A stretch of 40,660 bases of DNA, taken from contig CAIZRK010000032.1 in assembly GCA_903935355.1 (NCBI GenBank), positions 1 to 40,660 on the forward strand. Reading direction: 5' to 3'. The translations under genes and the position numbers were made by a program. The number at the start of each line of letters is the position of its first letter. Within the stretch, counting starts at the first letter, position 1. The stretch is from an uncultured beta proteobacterium (GTDB lineage Bacteria > Pseudomonadota > Gammaproteobacteria > Burkholderiales > Burkholderiaceae). A model generated the notes under the pieces. That model did no database searches. It was given only the letters and a program-made list of their open reading frames with translations, and was not told the origin of the DNA. Shown in pieces: positions 26,750 through 36,437 of the stretch.

Positions 26750-27460
26750 TTAAAAACTAATGCGACTAACCCCAGATGCATCACTGACAAGTAAGATATT
26801 AGCTTTTTCTTTTGCAAATAATCCCACCGTAATTACACCGGCAATTTGATTAATTTGAGCCTCCAGTCCATTGGGATCAATGATTTCTAATCCAGCAATA
26901 TCTAAAATCCATCCGCCGTTATCTGTAACAAAAGGTTCGCTAGGAGTCTGGTTTAAGTCAGCTCGGATATTTTTAGCTAATCTCAAAGTTACTGTGCCAC
27001 CTAACTTCTCAAGCTCTCTGGTGACTACGCCTTTAGATAAAGGAATAATCTCCACTGGTAAAGCAAAATGGCCTAAGATGGGCACCTGTTTAGATGAATC
27101 ACAAACACAAATAAATTGCTTGGACATTGAAGCAATAATCTTTTCTCGGGTTAAGGCACCGCCGCCACCTTTAATCATGTTGCCCAATGGATCGATTTCA
27201 TCAGCTCCGTCGACATAAGCAGGCAAGACTATCACCTCATTGGGGTCTAACACTTTAAATCCATGCTTCAGTAAGCGTTCTGTTGTGGCATTAGAGCTCG
27301 ATACCGTCCCCGCAAAATGCCCCTTATGGGGTGCCAAGGCATCAATAAAGTAGTTAGCGGTTGAACCTGTCCCCACTCCCAAAATTTGACCTGGGGATAG
27401 CTTGAGAACCTCGTCCCTTGCTGCCTCACCCACTAATTGCTTCAGTTGATCTTGAGTCAT
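26750..27460 (-). CDS. rpiA: Ribose-5-phosphate isomerase A
   Basis: RpiA interconverts ribose-5-phosphate and ribulose-5-phosphate in the non-oxidative pentose phosphate pathway. The 236-residue protein has the family motifs GVGTGSTANYFIDAL for phosphate binding, SSNATTERLLKHGF, YVDGADEIDPLGNMIKGGGG (catalytic Asp and Glu) and ALTREKIIA. The ATG at 27460 is preceded by AGGACC. It is divergent from tal, which encodes another enzyme of the same pathway, across a 97-bp spacer. The leftward terminator begins right after its stop. Length and motifs are normal. Confidence 0.98.
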   Translation of the reverse strand: MTQDQLKQLVGEAARDEVLKLSPGQILGVGTGSTANYFIDALAPHKGHFAGTVSSSNATTERLLKHGFKVLDPNEVIVLPAYVDGADEIDPLGNMIKGGGGALTREKIIASMSKQFICVCDSSKQVPILGHFALPVEIIPLSKGVVTRELEKLGGTVTLRLAKNIRADLNQTPSEPFVTDNGGWILDIAGLEIIDPNGLEAQINQIAGVITVGLFAKEKANILLVSDASGVSRISF

Positions 27461-27507
27461 ATGAAATTAGGTCCTTTTGTTTACTGGAGCAGCGTAATTA
27501 ATGCATC

Positions 27508-27519
27508 TATCATATGATA
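27508..27519. promoter_or_regulatory. Perfect 12-bp palindrome between rpiA and tal
   Basis: TATCATATGATA is a perfect palindrome in the centre of the 97-bp divergent spacer. It contains TATGAT, 5 of 6 to the -10 consensus, on both strands. It may be an operator or a pair of overlapping -10 boxes, but I saw no good -35 at standard spacing for either direction. Confidence 0.3.
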
Positions 27520-27557
27520 TTTAAAGCTATCAACAGAATAAAGATCTCCACATTAAT

Positions 27558-28526
27558 ATGACAAGCACCTCATCTACCCTTAGCTACCTCAAGAGCATGA
27601 CTACCGTTGTTGCAGATACAGGCGATTTTGAGCGCATGCAAGCATACCAACCCCAAGATGCCACCACCAATCCTTCCTTGATATTAAAAGCGGCTCAACA
27701 GGCCAATTATCAAGATTTGGTAAATCAAGTTAAGGCAACTCATCCGGGTATGAGTTCGGTCGATTTGGTGGATTACATTTTGGTTGCCTTTGGATTAGAG
27801 ATTCTGAAAATTGTTCCAGGACGTGTTTCTACCGAGGTTGATGCTCGTCTTTCGTTTGATACCAATGCAACGGTAGCTAAAGCAAAACATCTTATAGCGC
27901 TTTATGAATCCTATGGAATTGATCGCCAGCGCATCTTAATTAAGCTTGCGGGCACTTGGGAAGGTATTGAGGCCGCTAAAGAATTAGAGCTTGAAGGTAT
28001 TCATTGCAATATGACTTTGCTTTTCTCATTAGTTCAAGCGGCAGCCTGTGGCGCAGTCAATGCCAAATTAATCTCTCCATTTGTGGGCCGAATAACAGAT
28101 TGGTATAAGGCCAAACTAGGCTCAACCTGGAATGATATTGACAATGGTGGCGCGAATGATCCTGGAGTCACTTCTGTTAAAAGAATTTTTTACTATTACA
28201 AGAAATTTGGAATTGCTACTGAAATCATGGGTGCTAGCTTTAGAAATACCAGTCAAATTTTAGAGTTAGCAGGATGTGATCTGCTAACGATTAGCCCTGA
28301 ACTGCTTAGTGAACTACAAGTAAGCCAAGCTGTAATTGATCAGAAATTAAACCCCAATAATGCAGCAAGTGCGCTAGCGATGGAAAATATCAAACCACTA
28401 AAGTTGGATGAATCAAACTTTAGGTTGCAACTGAATAATGACGCTATGGCCACTGAAAAATTAGCCGAAGGAATTCGGAACTTCTGCTTTGATACTGAGA
28501 AGTTAGAAGCCCTATTAAGCAAATAA
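27558..28526 (+). CDS. tal: Transaldolase
   Basis: Transaldolase moves a dihydroxyacetone unit between sugar phosphates in the non-oxidative pentose phosphate pathway. The 322-residue protein aligns with the TalB class: [44 protein letters not shown], the active-site lysine in [13 protein letters not shown] that forms the Schiff base, and the phosphate-binding region [10 protein letters not shown]. The start ATG lacks a strong ribosome binding site. It is divergent from rpiA and followed 21 bp later by trxC in the same direction, so these two may share a transcript. Confidence 0.98.
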   Translation: MTSTSSTLSYLKSMTTVVADTGDFERMQAYQPQDATTNPSLILKAAQQANYQDLVNQVKATHPGMSSVDLVDYILVAFGLEILKIVPGRVSTEVDARLSFDTNATVAKAKHLIALYESYGIDRQRILIKLAGTWEGIEAAKELELEGIHCNMTLLFSLVQAAACGAVNAKLISPFVGRITDWYKAKLGSTWNDIDNGGANDPGVTSVKRIFYYYKKFGIATEIMGASFRNTSQILELAGCDLLTISPELLSELQVSQAVIDQKLNPNNAASALAMENIKPLKLDESNFRLQLNNDAMATEKLAEGIRNFCFDTEKLEALLSK

Positions 28527-28547
28527 AACTAGGGAGAATAATTTCAG

Positions 28548-28976
28548 ATGATTATTTATTGCCCCCATTGCTCTAAGGGCAACCGCGTACCTGCTGACAA
28601 ATTGAACCAGGCCCCTATATGCGGGGCTTGCAAGCAAGATTTATTGTCTTTACCAATTAATGCAACTATAAGTAATTTCGATGAAATAATTTCACAGACA
28701 GTAATCTCTGTAATAGTCGATTTTTGGGCGCCCTGGTGCGGTCCATGCAAGTCATTTGCCCCAACTTTCCAAGCTTGTGCGATTGCCAACGCAAATAAAA
28801 TTTTATTTGTAAAGGTGAACACCGAAGCAGAGCAAGCCCTTGGAGCACAATTTAATATTCGCTCAATTCCTACGCTAGCAGCATTTAAGAATGGCAAGGA
28901 ACTGCACCGCATCAGCGGAGCTTTACCACCAGCCCAATTAGATCAATTTGTAAATCAAGTGCTTGTTAATCAGTAA
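28548..28976 (+). CDS. trxC: Thioredoxin 2 (zinc-binding type)
   Basis: This 142-residue protein has the N-terminal zinc finger that separates thioredoxin 2 from thioredoxin 1: Cys5-Pro-His-Cys8 and Cys25-Gly-Ala-Cys28. The thioredoxin fold follows, with active site WAPWCGPCKSF (Cys64, Cys67) and the cis-proline loop RSIPTLAAF. It reduces disulfides in the cytoplasm, and in E. coli is induced by oxidative stress. GGGAGA lies upstream of the ATG. It follows tal closely and ends 13 bp from the convergent DUF2892 gene. Confidence 0.96.
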   Translation: MIIYCPHCSKGNRVPADKLNQAPICGACKQDLLSLPINATISNFDEIISQTVISVIVDFWAPWCGPCKSFAPTFQACAIANANKILFVKVNTEAEQALGAQFNIRSIPTLAAFKNGKELHRISGALPPAQLDQFVNQVLVNQ

Positions 28977-28989
28977 AGCTATAGCGTGC

Positions 28990-29175
28990 TTACTTTTTAG
29001 ATGTATTAATACCAAGCAAGCTATAAGCCGGGCAATTGCCAAGCATGCCTGTGAGTAGTGGCACAACACCAATCCATGCCCAAGGCCCAGTAATACCAAA
29101 TCCTGCTAGACCCATTAAGGTAACACCCACAGTCATGCGGATTACGCGTTCAGTATGTCCTATATTGCATTTCAT
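28990..29175 (-). CDS. Small DUF2892 (YgaP-type transmembrane) protein
   Basis: This 61-residue protein starts MKCNIGHTERVIRMTVGVTL and has two hydrophobic segments (about 14-29 and 31-45) separated by a Gly-Pro turn. It ends with LGNCPAYSLLGINTSKK. The NxGxxERxIRxxxG opening and the C-terminal NCPxYxLLGIxT motif are those of the DUF2892/YgaP_TM family, often fused to or encoded near rhodanese domains; none is present here. AGAGGC precedes the ATG. The function is not established. It lies between trxC and rlmB, 29 bp after the rlmB stop, so it may be the last gene of the rnr-rlmB transcript. Confidence 0.9.
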   Translation of the reverse strand: MKCNIGHTERVIRMTVGVTLMGLAGFGITGPWAWIGVVPLLTGMLGNCPAYSLLGINTSKK

Positions 29176-29204
29176 ATTAGCCTCTTGTGTTTAAATTCAA
29201 GAAA

Positions 29205-29960
29205 TTACTTTGATATCTTTGTCAGACGCTGTCTTAACGCCTCATATAAGCATACGCCACTAGCTACTGAAACATTCAAACTTTCTACAGAACCTTGCAT
29301 TGGGATGCGAACAAGCTCATCACAGGTTTCTCGGGTCAAGCGGCGCATACCCTCACCTTCAGCACCCATCACAAGCCCAATAGGACCAGTCAGATCCAGA
29401 TCATAGATAGATTTTTCAGCCTCATCATCAGTGCCAATAAGCCAAACACCTGCCTCTTGCATTTCACGCATCCCACGTACCAAGTTCGTCACTGTAATCA
29501 CTGGGATCACTTCTGAAGCACCGCTAGATACTTTGCTCACCGTAGCATTAATCGATGCAGATCGATCTTTAGGAATGACTACAGCATCTACTCCAGCACC
29601 ATCAGCCACCCGTAAACAGGCACCAAAATTGTGGGGATCAGTGATTCCATCTAATACCAAGAACAAGGCTTTGCTTTGATTGTTTTCTGCATCCTCGATT
29701 ACCTCGGTAATAGTCCTAGCGATCGTCATCTTTTCAGCTAAAGCAACAACTCCTTGATGGCGATCATGCCCAGTTAGTTTATGTAATCGCTCTGAATCTG
29801 CAGCATGCAATCTCTCGCCAAGTATTTCTTCGGCTTGTTTTAAAAAATCTCCCATTCGACGATCTCGTCGACCCGGATCAAAATACACCGATTTCAAACT
29901 AGCCGGATCAACACGTAAACGCGCTTGAACCGCATGAAAACCAACTAATATTTGTTTCAT
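29205..29960 (-). CDS. rlmB: 23S rRNA (guanosine-2'-O)-methyltransferase RlmB
   Basis: RlmB methylates the ribose of G2251 in the 23S rRNA P loop using S-adenosylmethionine. The 251-residue SpoU-family protein has an N-terminal substrate-binding domain (about 1-80) and a trefoil-knot methyltransferase domain. Knot motifs are [20 protein letters not shown] (motif 1, Asn and Arg), [14 protein letters not shown] (motif 2) and [20 protein letters not shown] (motif 3). It begins 20 bp after the rnr stop; the rnr-rlmB pair is the same as in E. coli, where the two are neighbours in one operon. Confidence 0.97.
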   Translation of the reverse strand: MKQILVGFHAVQARLRVDPASLKSVYFDPGRRDRRMGDFLKQAEEILGERLHAADSERLHKLTGHDRHQGVVALAEKMTIARTITEVIEDAENNQSKALFLVLDGITDPHNFGACLRVADGAGVDAVVIPKDRSASINATVSKVSSGASEVIPVITVTNLVRGMREMQEAGVWLIGTDDEAEKSIYDLDLTGPIGLVMGAEGEGMRRLTRETCDELVRIPMQGSVESLNVSVASGVCLYEALRQRLTKISK

Positions 29961-29980
29961 TAACGTTTCATCTCAGTATC

Positions 29981-32374
29981 TTATTTGCGTCTCGCATTGG
30001 TGCTACGAACAGGAGGTTTACTTCCGGCTGATTTTCCAGCGGCCCTACTGGGTTTTGTGGGTTTACTGCTTTTTGCAGCACTACGACTAGCCTTGCTCTT
30101 AGATTGAGTTGCGCCCAGGTTGCCAGCTGATTTAGCTGAATTTACGTTAATACCACTGTGCTTTTGCGGCTCTTTGCTCCCCGGTCTATTTTTCTTAGGT
30201 GCTGCTTTTTTATTGGGGCGTCCGGTATCGCTAGCTAAGATAATTTGACGACGATTAGATGATCCACCTGGTTCGGCACCAACTGATTTAACTAAGCTAA
30301 ATTCTATTTTGCGGGCGTCTAAGTCAACACGGCTTACCAGGATATGAACCCGATCGCCTAGACGATAACGAATACCCGTTCTTTCCCCACGTAACTCTTG
30401 ACGTGCTTCGTCATACTGGAAGTAATCTCCACCGAGCTCTGTGACATGAACCATGCCTTCAACAAAGAGATTTTCTAGTTGTACGAAAAGACCAAAACTA
30501 GCTACCCCTGTAACCGTACCAGAATATTCCTGACCTAGATGATCGCGCATGTAATAACACTTTAGCCAAGCCTCTACATCACGTGAGGCCTCGTCGGCAC
30601 GACGCTCATTAGAAGAACAATGAACACCAAGCTGACCCCAAATTGGTAATGCTGCATTACCGCCTTTTGGTAAGCGGGCTCCTTTAGCGCTGGCTTCTTT
30701 AGCTTCACTATGAGATTTTTTGGCATTTACTGCGTTCTCGCGACCTTTGCCCTTGCGCGGCAAGGTGAGATTCAGTGGAACTTTTGGGGGTAACACTGGG
30801 GTGTAGGGCTTCTTGGCCAAAATCGCCTTAATCACCCGATGCGTCAAAAGATCAGGGTAACGTCGTATTGGGCTCGTGAAATGAGAATACGCTGGATAAG
30901 CTAGGCCAAAATGGCCTTCATTATCCGGTTGATACATTGCTTGCTGCATAGCTCTTAAAACGACTGATTGCAGTGTATTGACATCAGGACGATCTTTAAT
31001 GTCCCGCATCAGCTTAGCAAAATCTCTTGGTTTAGGTTTATCACCACCATCCAAAGATAGCCCAGAGGTACGCAGTACTTGCCGCAGTGTTACCAACTTC
31101 TCTTCAGAAGGTTCGCCATGAACCCGGTACAAACTTAAGTGTTTGTTCTTATCAATAAAATCAGCCGCACAAACGTTGGCGGTCAACATACACTCTTCAA
31201 TTAATCGGTGAGCATCATTACGAAGGCGGGGTTCAATACGTAAAATTTTACCTAGCTCATTACTAATAATCTGCGTTTCAGTAGTTTCAAACTCGATAGC
31301 ACCACGCTTATGGCGTGCTTCAAGTAATATTTTATATAAAGAATATAAATTGGTGAGAAGCGGCCTGAAATCGGCATAGCGAGTTGCTTCTGGTCCTTTA
31401 CTATTGGAGAGAATTTCCCAAACAGTATCGTAAGTAAATCGTTGCGCAGAATGCATGACAGCTGGATAAAACTGATAAGCCAGAACAATACCATTGTTAT
31501 CTACTACTGAATCACACACCATACAAAGGCGATCAACCCCTGGATTGAGTGAGCAAAGACCATTGGAGATCTTTTCGGGCAGCATGGGTATGACCCTTCT
31601 AGGGAAATACACTGAAGTAGCTCGTAGCAAGCCCTCATCATCTAAGGGATGACCAGGCTTTACATAGTGAGAAACGTCGGCAATGGCCACAATTAAGCGC
31701 CAAGCTTTTGCTTTGCCGTACATAATAGGCTCGCAATAGACAGCATCATCAAAATCACGCGCATCCGCACCATCAATAGTTACTAATGGAACATCACGTA
31801 AATCCACGCGTCCTTCTAGATCAGACTGCTGGACCGTATCGGGTAGTGCATCGGCTTCTTTCTTTACCGCTGTAGAAAATTCATGGGGAACCCCATACTT
31901 GCGTACAGCGATTTCAATTTCCATACCAGGATCATCAATCTCGCCCAATACCTCTACAACCCGACCAACGGCCTGACGATAGCTATCTGGGTAATCAATA
32001 ATTTCTACACTGACGACTTGACCTAATTTGGCATTACCTTGTCCTTTTGGAGGTATCAAGATGTCATGGCCAATGCGCATATCTTCAGGCGCAACAATCA
32101 GTACGCCGTTTTCATTTAAGAGACGTCCGATTACAACCTTATTAGCGTGTAATACGACTTCTACAATTTGCCCCTCAGGACGTCCACGACGATCAGTGCC
32201 GAGTACTCTGACATTGACTCTATCGCCATGCATGACGCGGGACATTTCTTTTTCAGAAAGAAAAATATCCTCACCACCATCATCGGGAATGACAAATCCA
32301 AATCCATCTCGGTGACCTTGGACTGTACCCAAACGGTCAGCCTCTCGTGGTACCAAGTCTTTTGCTTTACGCAT
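29981..32374 (-). CDS. rnr: Ribonuclease R
   Basis: RNase R is a processive 3'-5' exoribonuclease that degrades structured RNA. Cold-shock/S1-like domains open the protein (GTVQGHRDGFGFVIP, residues 16-30). The RNB catalytic domain contains DGADARDFDDAV (201-212; Asp cluster binding Mg) and HFTSPIRRYPDLLTHR (498-513), and an S1 domain (about 616-697) precedes a basic Lys/Ser/Ala-rich tail (700-797). The protein starts directly at the cold-shock domain: the roughly 80-residue N-terminal helix-turn-helix region of E. coli RNase R is absent. A low-complexity insertion of about 55 residues (523-578) interrupts the RNB domain. The ATG has AAGGA at good spacing. It is first in rnr-rlmB. Confidence 0.96.
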   Translation of the reverse strand: MRKAKDLVPREADRLGTVQGHRDGFGFVIPDDGGEDIFLSEKEMSRVMHGDRVNVRVLGTDRRGRPEGQIVEVVLHANKVVIGRLLNENGVLIVAPEDMRIGHDILIPPKGQGNAKLGQVVSVEIIDYPDSYRQAVGRVVEVLGEIDDPGMEIEIAVRKYGVPHEFSTAVKKEADALPDTVQQSDLEGRVDLRDVPLVTIDGADARDFDDAVYCEPIMYGKAKAWRLIVAIADVSHYVKPGHPLDDEGLLRATSVYFPRRVIPMLPEKISNGLCSLNPGVDRLCMVCDSVVDNNGIVLAYQFYPAVMHSAQRFTYDTVWEILSNSKGPEATRYADFRPLLTNLYSLYKILLEARHKRGAIEFETTETQIISNELGKILRIEPRLRNDAHRLIEECMLTANVCAADFIDKNKHLSLYRVHGEPSEEKLVTLRQVLRTSGLSLDGGDKPKPRDFAKLMRDIKDRPDVNTLQSVVLRAMQQAMYQPDNEGHFGLAYPAYSHFTSPIRRYPDLLTHRVIKAILAKKPYTPVLPPKVPLNLTLPRKGKGRENAVNAKKSHSEAKEASAKGARLPKGGNAALPIWGQLGVHCSSNERRADEASRDVEAWLKCYYMRDHLGQEYSGTVTGVASFGLFVQLENLFVEGMVHVTELGGDYFQYDEARQELRGERTGIRYRLGDRVHILVSRVDLDARKIEFSLVKSVGAEPGGSSNRRQIILASDTGRPNKKAAPKKNRPGSKEPQKHSGINVNSAKSAGNLGATQSKSKASRSAAKSSKPTKPSRAAGKSAGSKPPVRSTNARRK

Positions 32375-32493
32375 TCAATTCCTTCGGCAATACATGCCTT
32401 ATATATCTATATTTGTTATGAACTAAGGCTACTGTATCAAACCGCTAAGTCTGAAGGGAAAAAGCCAAAATGGGTTATAAGAACGATCAAAGC

Positions 32494-32523
32494 TTACTAC
32501 CCATTCGTCTCAGCGCTTATAAT
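32494..32523 (+). promoter_or_regulatory. Promoter of tRNA-Leu
   Basis: A perfect TATAAT (32518-32523) lies nine bases upstream of the tRNA. TTACTA (32494-32499) forms a weak -35 with an 18-bp spacer. Transcription would start at about 32530, at or just before the mature tRNA 5' end. Confidence 0.55.
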
Positions 32524-32531
32524 GTACATAA

Positions 32532-32618
32532 GCCCAGATGGCGAAATTGGTAGACGCACCAGCTTCAGGTGCTGGCGATCGAAAGGTTGTGGAGGTTCGA
32601 GTCCTCTTCTGGGCACCA
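32532..32618 (+). tRNA. tRNA-Leu (anticodon CAG)
   Basis: The acceptor stem GCCCAGA pairs with TCTGGGC, followed by discriminator A and an encoded CCA (32616-32618). The anticodon stem CCAGC/GCTGG encloses the loop TTCAGGT, giving anticodon CAG, which reads the leucine codon CUG. A long variable arm and the T loop GGTTCGAGTCC are visible, as expected of a class II tRNA. It is a single tRNA between divergent rnr and convergent folP. Confidence 0.97.
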
Positions 32619-32693
32619 TATTTATTATATTAAGCATGGCAGACCTAGGCATTTTATAGGTTTGGAGTGCTTAAATCAAACAAAAATGGCCGT

Positions 32694-33569
32694 TTAAGCA
32701 TTTTGAATCGCTTTCCAAAGTTTTAACGCATCTACAGTCTGTGCTACGTCATGAACCCGCATAATCTGGGCACCTCGATCTGCAGCCATCACCACTGCTG
32801 CAATACTGGCAGGAAGACGCTCTTGAGTGTCCCTACCCGTGACCTTACCTAACATCGATTTCCTAGAAATGCCCGCCAAAACTGGAAATCCCAACTCAGT
32901 AAAGGCCTCGAAATCAGCCAACATCCGAAGGTTGTGCTCAAGACTCTTACCAAAACCAAAACCGGGGTCGATTGCAATCCGCTTTCTAGATACCCCTTGA
33001 TCCATTAGCAGTTCGGATCTTTGTTTCAGAAAGAGCTTAACCTCGGCAATAATGTCTTGATACTCTGGGTTAAATTGCATGGTTAAAGGATCGCGCTGCA
33101 TATGCATGAGCACGATACCGCACTCTTCCCGATCCTCTCCTTGGGAACATTCCAAAACTGCATCTAAAGCGCCTTCTTGGCGCAAGGCCCAGATATCGTT
33201 TACACAATCTACACCCGCATTCAGAGCGAGACGCATTGTCTGCGCTTTATATGTGTCAATCGAAAGGGCTACGCCGCAATCCTTCAGTGCATCAATGACT
33301 GGCAGCACCCGATCTAGCTCCTCTTGCAAGGAAATAGGCTGCGCTCCTGGACGCGTCGATTCACCGCCAATATCGATGATGTCAACACCACTTTCAATCA
33401 TGCGCTTTGCTTGAACAATAGCATCGCTTGCCGTCCGAAACTTTCCACCATCAGAAAATGAATCTGGAGTGGCATTTAGGATGCCCATTACCAAGGGACG
33501 TTGAAGTTGAGCAAAGTCAAAAAGAAAACGCCCGCAACGCCATGTTGCGGGCAATTGATATTTACTCAT
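32694..33569 (-). CDS. folP: Dihydropteroate synthase
   Basis: FolP joins p-aminobenzoate and the pterin pyrophosphate to make dihydropteroate in folate synthesis, and is the sulfonamide target. With the ATG at 33569 it has 291 residues. Motifs in order are MGILNATPDSFSDGG (pterin and pyrophosphate loop 1), DIIDIGGESTRPGA (loop 2), the DxxK-type core SIDTYKAQTM, IDPGFGFGKSLEHN and AGISRKSMLG, and the end MRVHDVAQT. A TTG at 33584 in the same frame would add five residues, but its ribosome binding site spacing is poor. It follows ftsH after 20 bp, the conserved ftsH-folP order. Confidence 0.97.
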   Translation of the reverse strand: MSKYQLPATWRCGRFLFDFAQLQRPLVMGILNATPDSFSDGGKFRTASDAIVQAKRMIESGVDIIDIGGESTRPGAQPISLQEELDRVLPVIDALKDCGVALSIDTYKAQTMRLALNAGVDCVNDIWALRQEGALDAVLECSQGEDREECGIVLMHMQRDPLTMQFNPEYQDIIAEVKLFLKQRSELLMDQGVSRKRIAIDPGFGFGKSLEHNLRMLADFEAFTELGFPVLAGISRKSMLGKVTGRDTQERLPASIAAVVMAADRGAQIMRVHDVAQTVDALKLWKAIQNA

Positions 33570-33589
33570 GAAAATACTCAGCAAAGATC

Positions 33590-35470
33590 CTAGGCAGTCG
33601 CTGGAGCACTACCTGCAGCAGGTCCTGAGGATCCGCCAGCAGAGTTACCAAAGACACTAGCAGGCGGTGGCTTGGGGATCCGCGGTGGACGACCTGCCAT
33701 GATATCTGTTATCTGCTCTGCATCTATTGTTTCAAATTCAAGCAAAGCAGCAACCATTGCCTCTACCTTGTCACGATTTTCCTCAAGAATAGATCTGGCT
33801 AAAGCATATTGACTATCAATTAGCGTACGAATTTCTGCATCCACTTTTTGCTGAGTTAACTCTGATACTGTCTTCGTGCTATTGCGTCCAAAAATGCTTT
33901 CAGATTCAGTATCCACGTAGACCATCGTACCTAAACTATCACTCATTCCGTAGCGTGTCACCATATCACGTGCCATCTTTGTAGCACGCTCAAAGTCATT
34001 CGAAGCGCCAGTGCTCATCGAGTGCAAGAACACCTCCTCGGCAGCACGTCCACCGAACAGAATTGCCAACTCTTCCAACATGCGATCTTTATAAAGATTA
34101 ACGCGATCAAACTCAGGAAGTTGCCATGTCACACCTAAAGCCATGCCACGTGGCATGATGGTCACTTTATGTACTGGATCAGCCTTAGGCAATACCTTCG
34201 CTACAACCGCGTGACCAGACTCGTGGTAAGCGGTATTGCGACGCTCTTCCTCGCGCATGACTGCTGACTTTCGCTCAGGGCCCATATAGATTTTGTCTTT
34301 AGCGTCCTCAAAGTCTTTCATATCAACAGCGCGCTTATTGCGACGAGCAGCAAACAGGGCAGATTCATTTACTAAGTTAGCCAAATCTGCACCAGAAAAT
34401 CCTGGCGTACCGCGGGCCAATACCGCTGCATTTACATCAGGATCGATGGGAACTTTACGCATATGCACTTGCAAAATTTGCTCACGACCTCGAATATCTG
34501 GTAAGCCAACATGTACCTGGCGATCAAAGCGGCCAGGGCGTAATAATGCCCTGTCCAAAACATCAGATCGGTTAGTTGCAGCAACGACGATCACACCACT
34601 ATTACTCTCAAAACCATCCATCTCTACTAGCATTTGATTCAATGTTTGCTCGCGTTCATCGTTACCACCACCCATGCCAGCACCACGATGACGACCTACC
34701 GCATCGATTTCATCAATAAAAATGATGCAGGGAGAATTCTTCTTGGCATTCTCAAACATATCACGCACACGAGATGCGCCAACACCAACAAACATCTCAA
34801 CGAAATCAGAGCCCGAGATCGAGAAAAAAGGTACTTTTGCTTCGCCGGCAATTGCACGCGCCAGCAAAGTCTTACCAGTGCCGGGAGGACCTACAAGTAA
34901 TACTCCATGGGGAATACGTCCACCCAGTTTTTGAAAGCGTTGTGGATCTTTTAAGAAATCGACAATTTCAAATACTTCCTCTTTAGCCTCGTCGCAACCA
35001 GCTACATCGGCAAAGGTCACAGTATTGCTGTTTTCATCCACAAGGCGCGCTTTAGATTTTCCAAATGAAAAAGCCCCACCCTTACCGCCACCTTGCATCT
35101 GGCGCATCATGAAAAACCAAAAGCCGATTATCAATAAAGTGGGTCCAAGGTAATACAAGGCAGAGACCAACATATTGGGTTCGTCATCCGCCTTACCCGT
35201 AACTTGCACACCGTATTTCATAAGGTCGCCCACCATCCAAATATCACCCGGTGAAATAATGGAATATTTATTACCGTCATTTGGCGTTACTTGCAAGGTA
35301 CGACCCTGCACATCAACTCGCTTGACTTTGCCAAGCTTGGCATCGTCCATGAATTGAGAATAGGTAACTTGGGTTTGCTCTCTGGGTTTGTCAAACTGTT
35401 TAAAAACAGTAAACAGTACCAAACCTACAATGAGCCACACACCGATTTTTTGCAACATATTGCTGTTCAA
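33590..35470 (-). CDS. ftsH: ATP-dependent zinc metalloprotease FtsH
   Basis: FtsH is a membrane-anchored hexameric AAA+ protease that removes damaged membrane proteins and short-lived regulators. Two transmembrane helices (about 8-24 and 104-122) flank a periplasmic domain. The AAA+ module has Walker A GPPGTGKT (194-201), Walker B IIFIDEID and the second region of homology with RPGRFDRQV. The zinc site is HESGH (416-420). The C-terminus is a Gly/Ser/Pro/Ala-rich tail. Translation probably starts at the TTG at 35470: AAAGG lies seven bases upstream, and the resulting MNSNMLQK opening resembles other betaproteobacterial FtsH proteins. An ATG at 35458 is the alternative but lacks a ribosome binding site. 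Confidence 0.97.
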   Translation of the reverse strand: MNSNMLQKIGVWLIVGLVLFTVFKQFDKPREQTQVTYSQFMDDAKLGKVKRVDVQGRTLQVTPNDGNKYSIISPGDIWMVGDLMKYGVQVTGKADDEPNMLVSALYYLGPTLLIIGFWFFMMRQMQGGGKGGAFSFGKSKARLVDENSNTVTFADVAGCDEAKEEVFEIVDFLKDPQRFQKLGGRIPHGVLLVGPPGTGKTLLARAIAGEAKVPFFSISGSDFVEMFVGVGASRVRDMFENAKKNSPCIIFIDEIDAVGRHRGAGMGGGNDEREQTLNQMLVEMDGFESNSGVIVVAATNRSDVLDRALLRPGRFDRQVHVGLPDIRGREQILQVHMRKVPIDPDVNAAVLARGTPGFSGADLANLVNESALFAARRNKRAVDMKDFEDAKDKIYMGPERKSAVMREEERRNTAYHESGHAVVAKVLPKADPVHKVTIMPRGMALGVTWQLPEFDRVNLYKDRMLEELAILFGGRAAEEVFLHSMSTGASNDFERATKMARDMVTRYGMSDSLGTMVYVDTESESIFGRNSTKTVSELTQQKVDAEIRTLIDSQYALARSILEENRDKVEAMVAALLEFETIDAEQITDIMAGRPPRIPKPPPASVFGNSAGGSSGPAAGSAPATA

Positions 35471-35608
35471 ATAGAGACCTTTGCCGGATTAATCCGGGAG
35501 TTAAAGCGGATTGCTATATCTAAGTATCTGATTCTACTACCAGCCTTTTTCAAGGGCTGAGAGCATATTTATTTGATAAACCCCTAAGATAAGTAGGTTA
35601 TTTTGGCA

Positions 35609-36283
35609 CTATTTCGGTGGTTTCAGGTTTCTGCCAAGTAAAAATATTTCCGAAGATTTGGCTCTAGACGCTTTAGGCTTTCTAGAAACCACCGTCTTAA
35701 AGACCTTTTTAAAGGATTCCACTATTTGGCTATAGCCACTGCCATTAAAACATTTAATTAAGAGTGCCCCTTCTGGTTTGAGGTGCTTTAGCGAGAAATC
35801 CAAAGCAATTTCAGCCAAAAAAGCCATGCGAGCAGCATCTGCCACCCCCACCCCAGAGAGATTAGGAGCCATATCAGATAGAACTAGATCCACTTTACCG
35901 TTAGCATCAACCGGCAGTAGTGCTTCAAGTGCCTGCAAGCCTTCGTCCTCACGAAAGTCACCCTGAATGAAGCTGACATCAGCAATATCCTCCATTGGCA
36001 AAATATCGATCGCAATAATAATGCCATCGGGTTTGCCAGAATCTACCTTAGGATTACTTTTGCCCAACTCAGTTAAGCGATTGCGTGCAAACTGACTCCA
36101 GCTCCCTGGGGCACTCCCCAAATCGACAATAGTCATTCCCGCTTTAATCAGGTGATCTTGCTCGTCAATCTCGCTTAGTTTGTATACAGCACGTGCACGA
36201 TAACCGTCTTTTTGAGCCATCTTCACATACGGATCATTTAAATGATCTTGCAACCAACTTTTATTAAATTTATTCTTTGCCAC
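35609..36283 (-). CDS. rlmE: 23S rRNA (uridine-2'-O)-methyltransferase RlmE (FtsJ/RrmJ)
   Basis: RlmE methylates U2552 in the A loop of 23S rRNA with S-adenosylmethionine, late in 50S assembly. The 224-residue protein shows the full catalytic tetrad: Lys35 in [10 protein letters not shown], Asp137 in LSDMAPN, Lys177 in [10 protein letters not shown] and Glu212 in SSEIFLL. The cofactor loop is [12 protein letters not shown]. The start codon is GTG at 36283, giving [10 protein letters not shown], the usual family N-terminus, with GGGTAA upstream. It is divergent from yhbY and upstream of ftsH after 138 bp, an arrangement widespread in proteobacteria. Confidence 0.97.
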   Translation of the reverse strand: MAKNKFNKSWLQDHLNDPYVKMAQKDGYRARAVYKLSEIDEQDHLIKAGMTIVDLGSAPGSWSQFARNRLTELGKSNPKVDSGKPDGIIIAIDILPMEDIADVSFIQGDFREDEGLQALEALLPVDANGKVDLVLSDMAPNLSGVGVADAARMAFLAEIALDFSLKHLKPEGALLIKCFNGSGYSQIVESFKKVFKTVVSRKPKASRAKSSEIFLLGRNLKPPK

Positions 36284-36437
36284 AGATTACCCACTTTCGA
36301 TAGCTATTTTCCTTGTTTCTAGTGCCAAAGGCAAAAGTATTTGTCCTCAATTAGGGTATTTACATCACTTCATACTCAGATAGGGGAATTTAGAGTAGAA
36401 GGCGAGTTTAGGTTTTGAATGCTCTATCATCATACCC

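Noticed and set aside
32168..32659. A rightward open frame of 163 codons running through the start of rnr and the tRNA-Leu gene
   Set aside because: It is antisense to conserved rnr codons and passes through a complete tRNA; it shows no ribosome binding site or protein-like domain.
32686..32710. The inverted repeat TGCTTAAA/TTTAAGCA at the end of folP as a terminator
   Set aside because: The loop is long (17 nt), the stem is AT-rich and no T-run follows, so it is not a convincing terminator.
34293..34986. Several overlapping rightward open frames antisense to ftsH
   Set aside because: They overlap each other in different frames and lie opposite the AAA+ core of ftsH, which explains the lack of stops.
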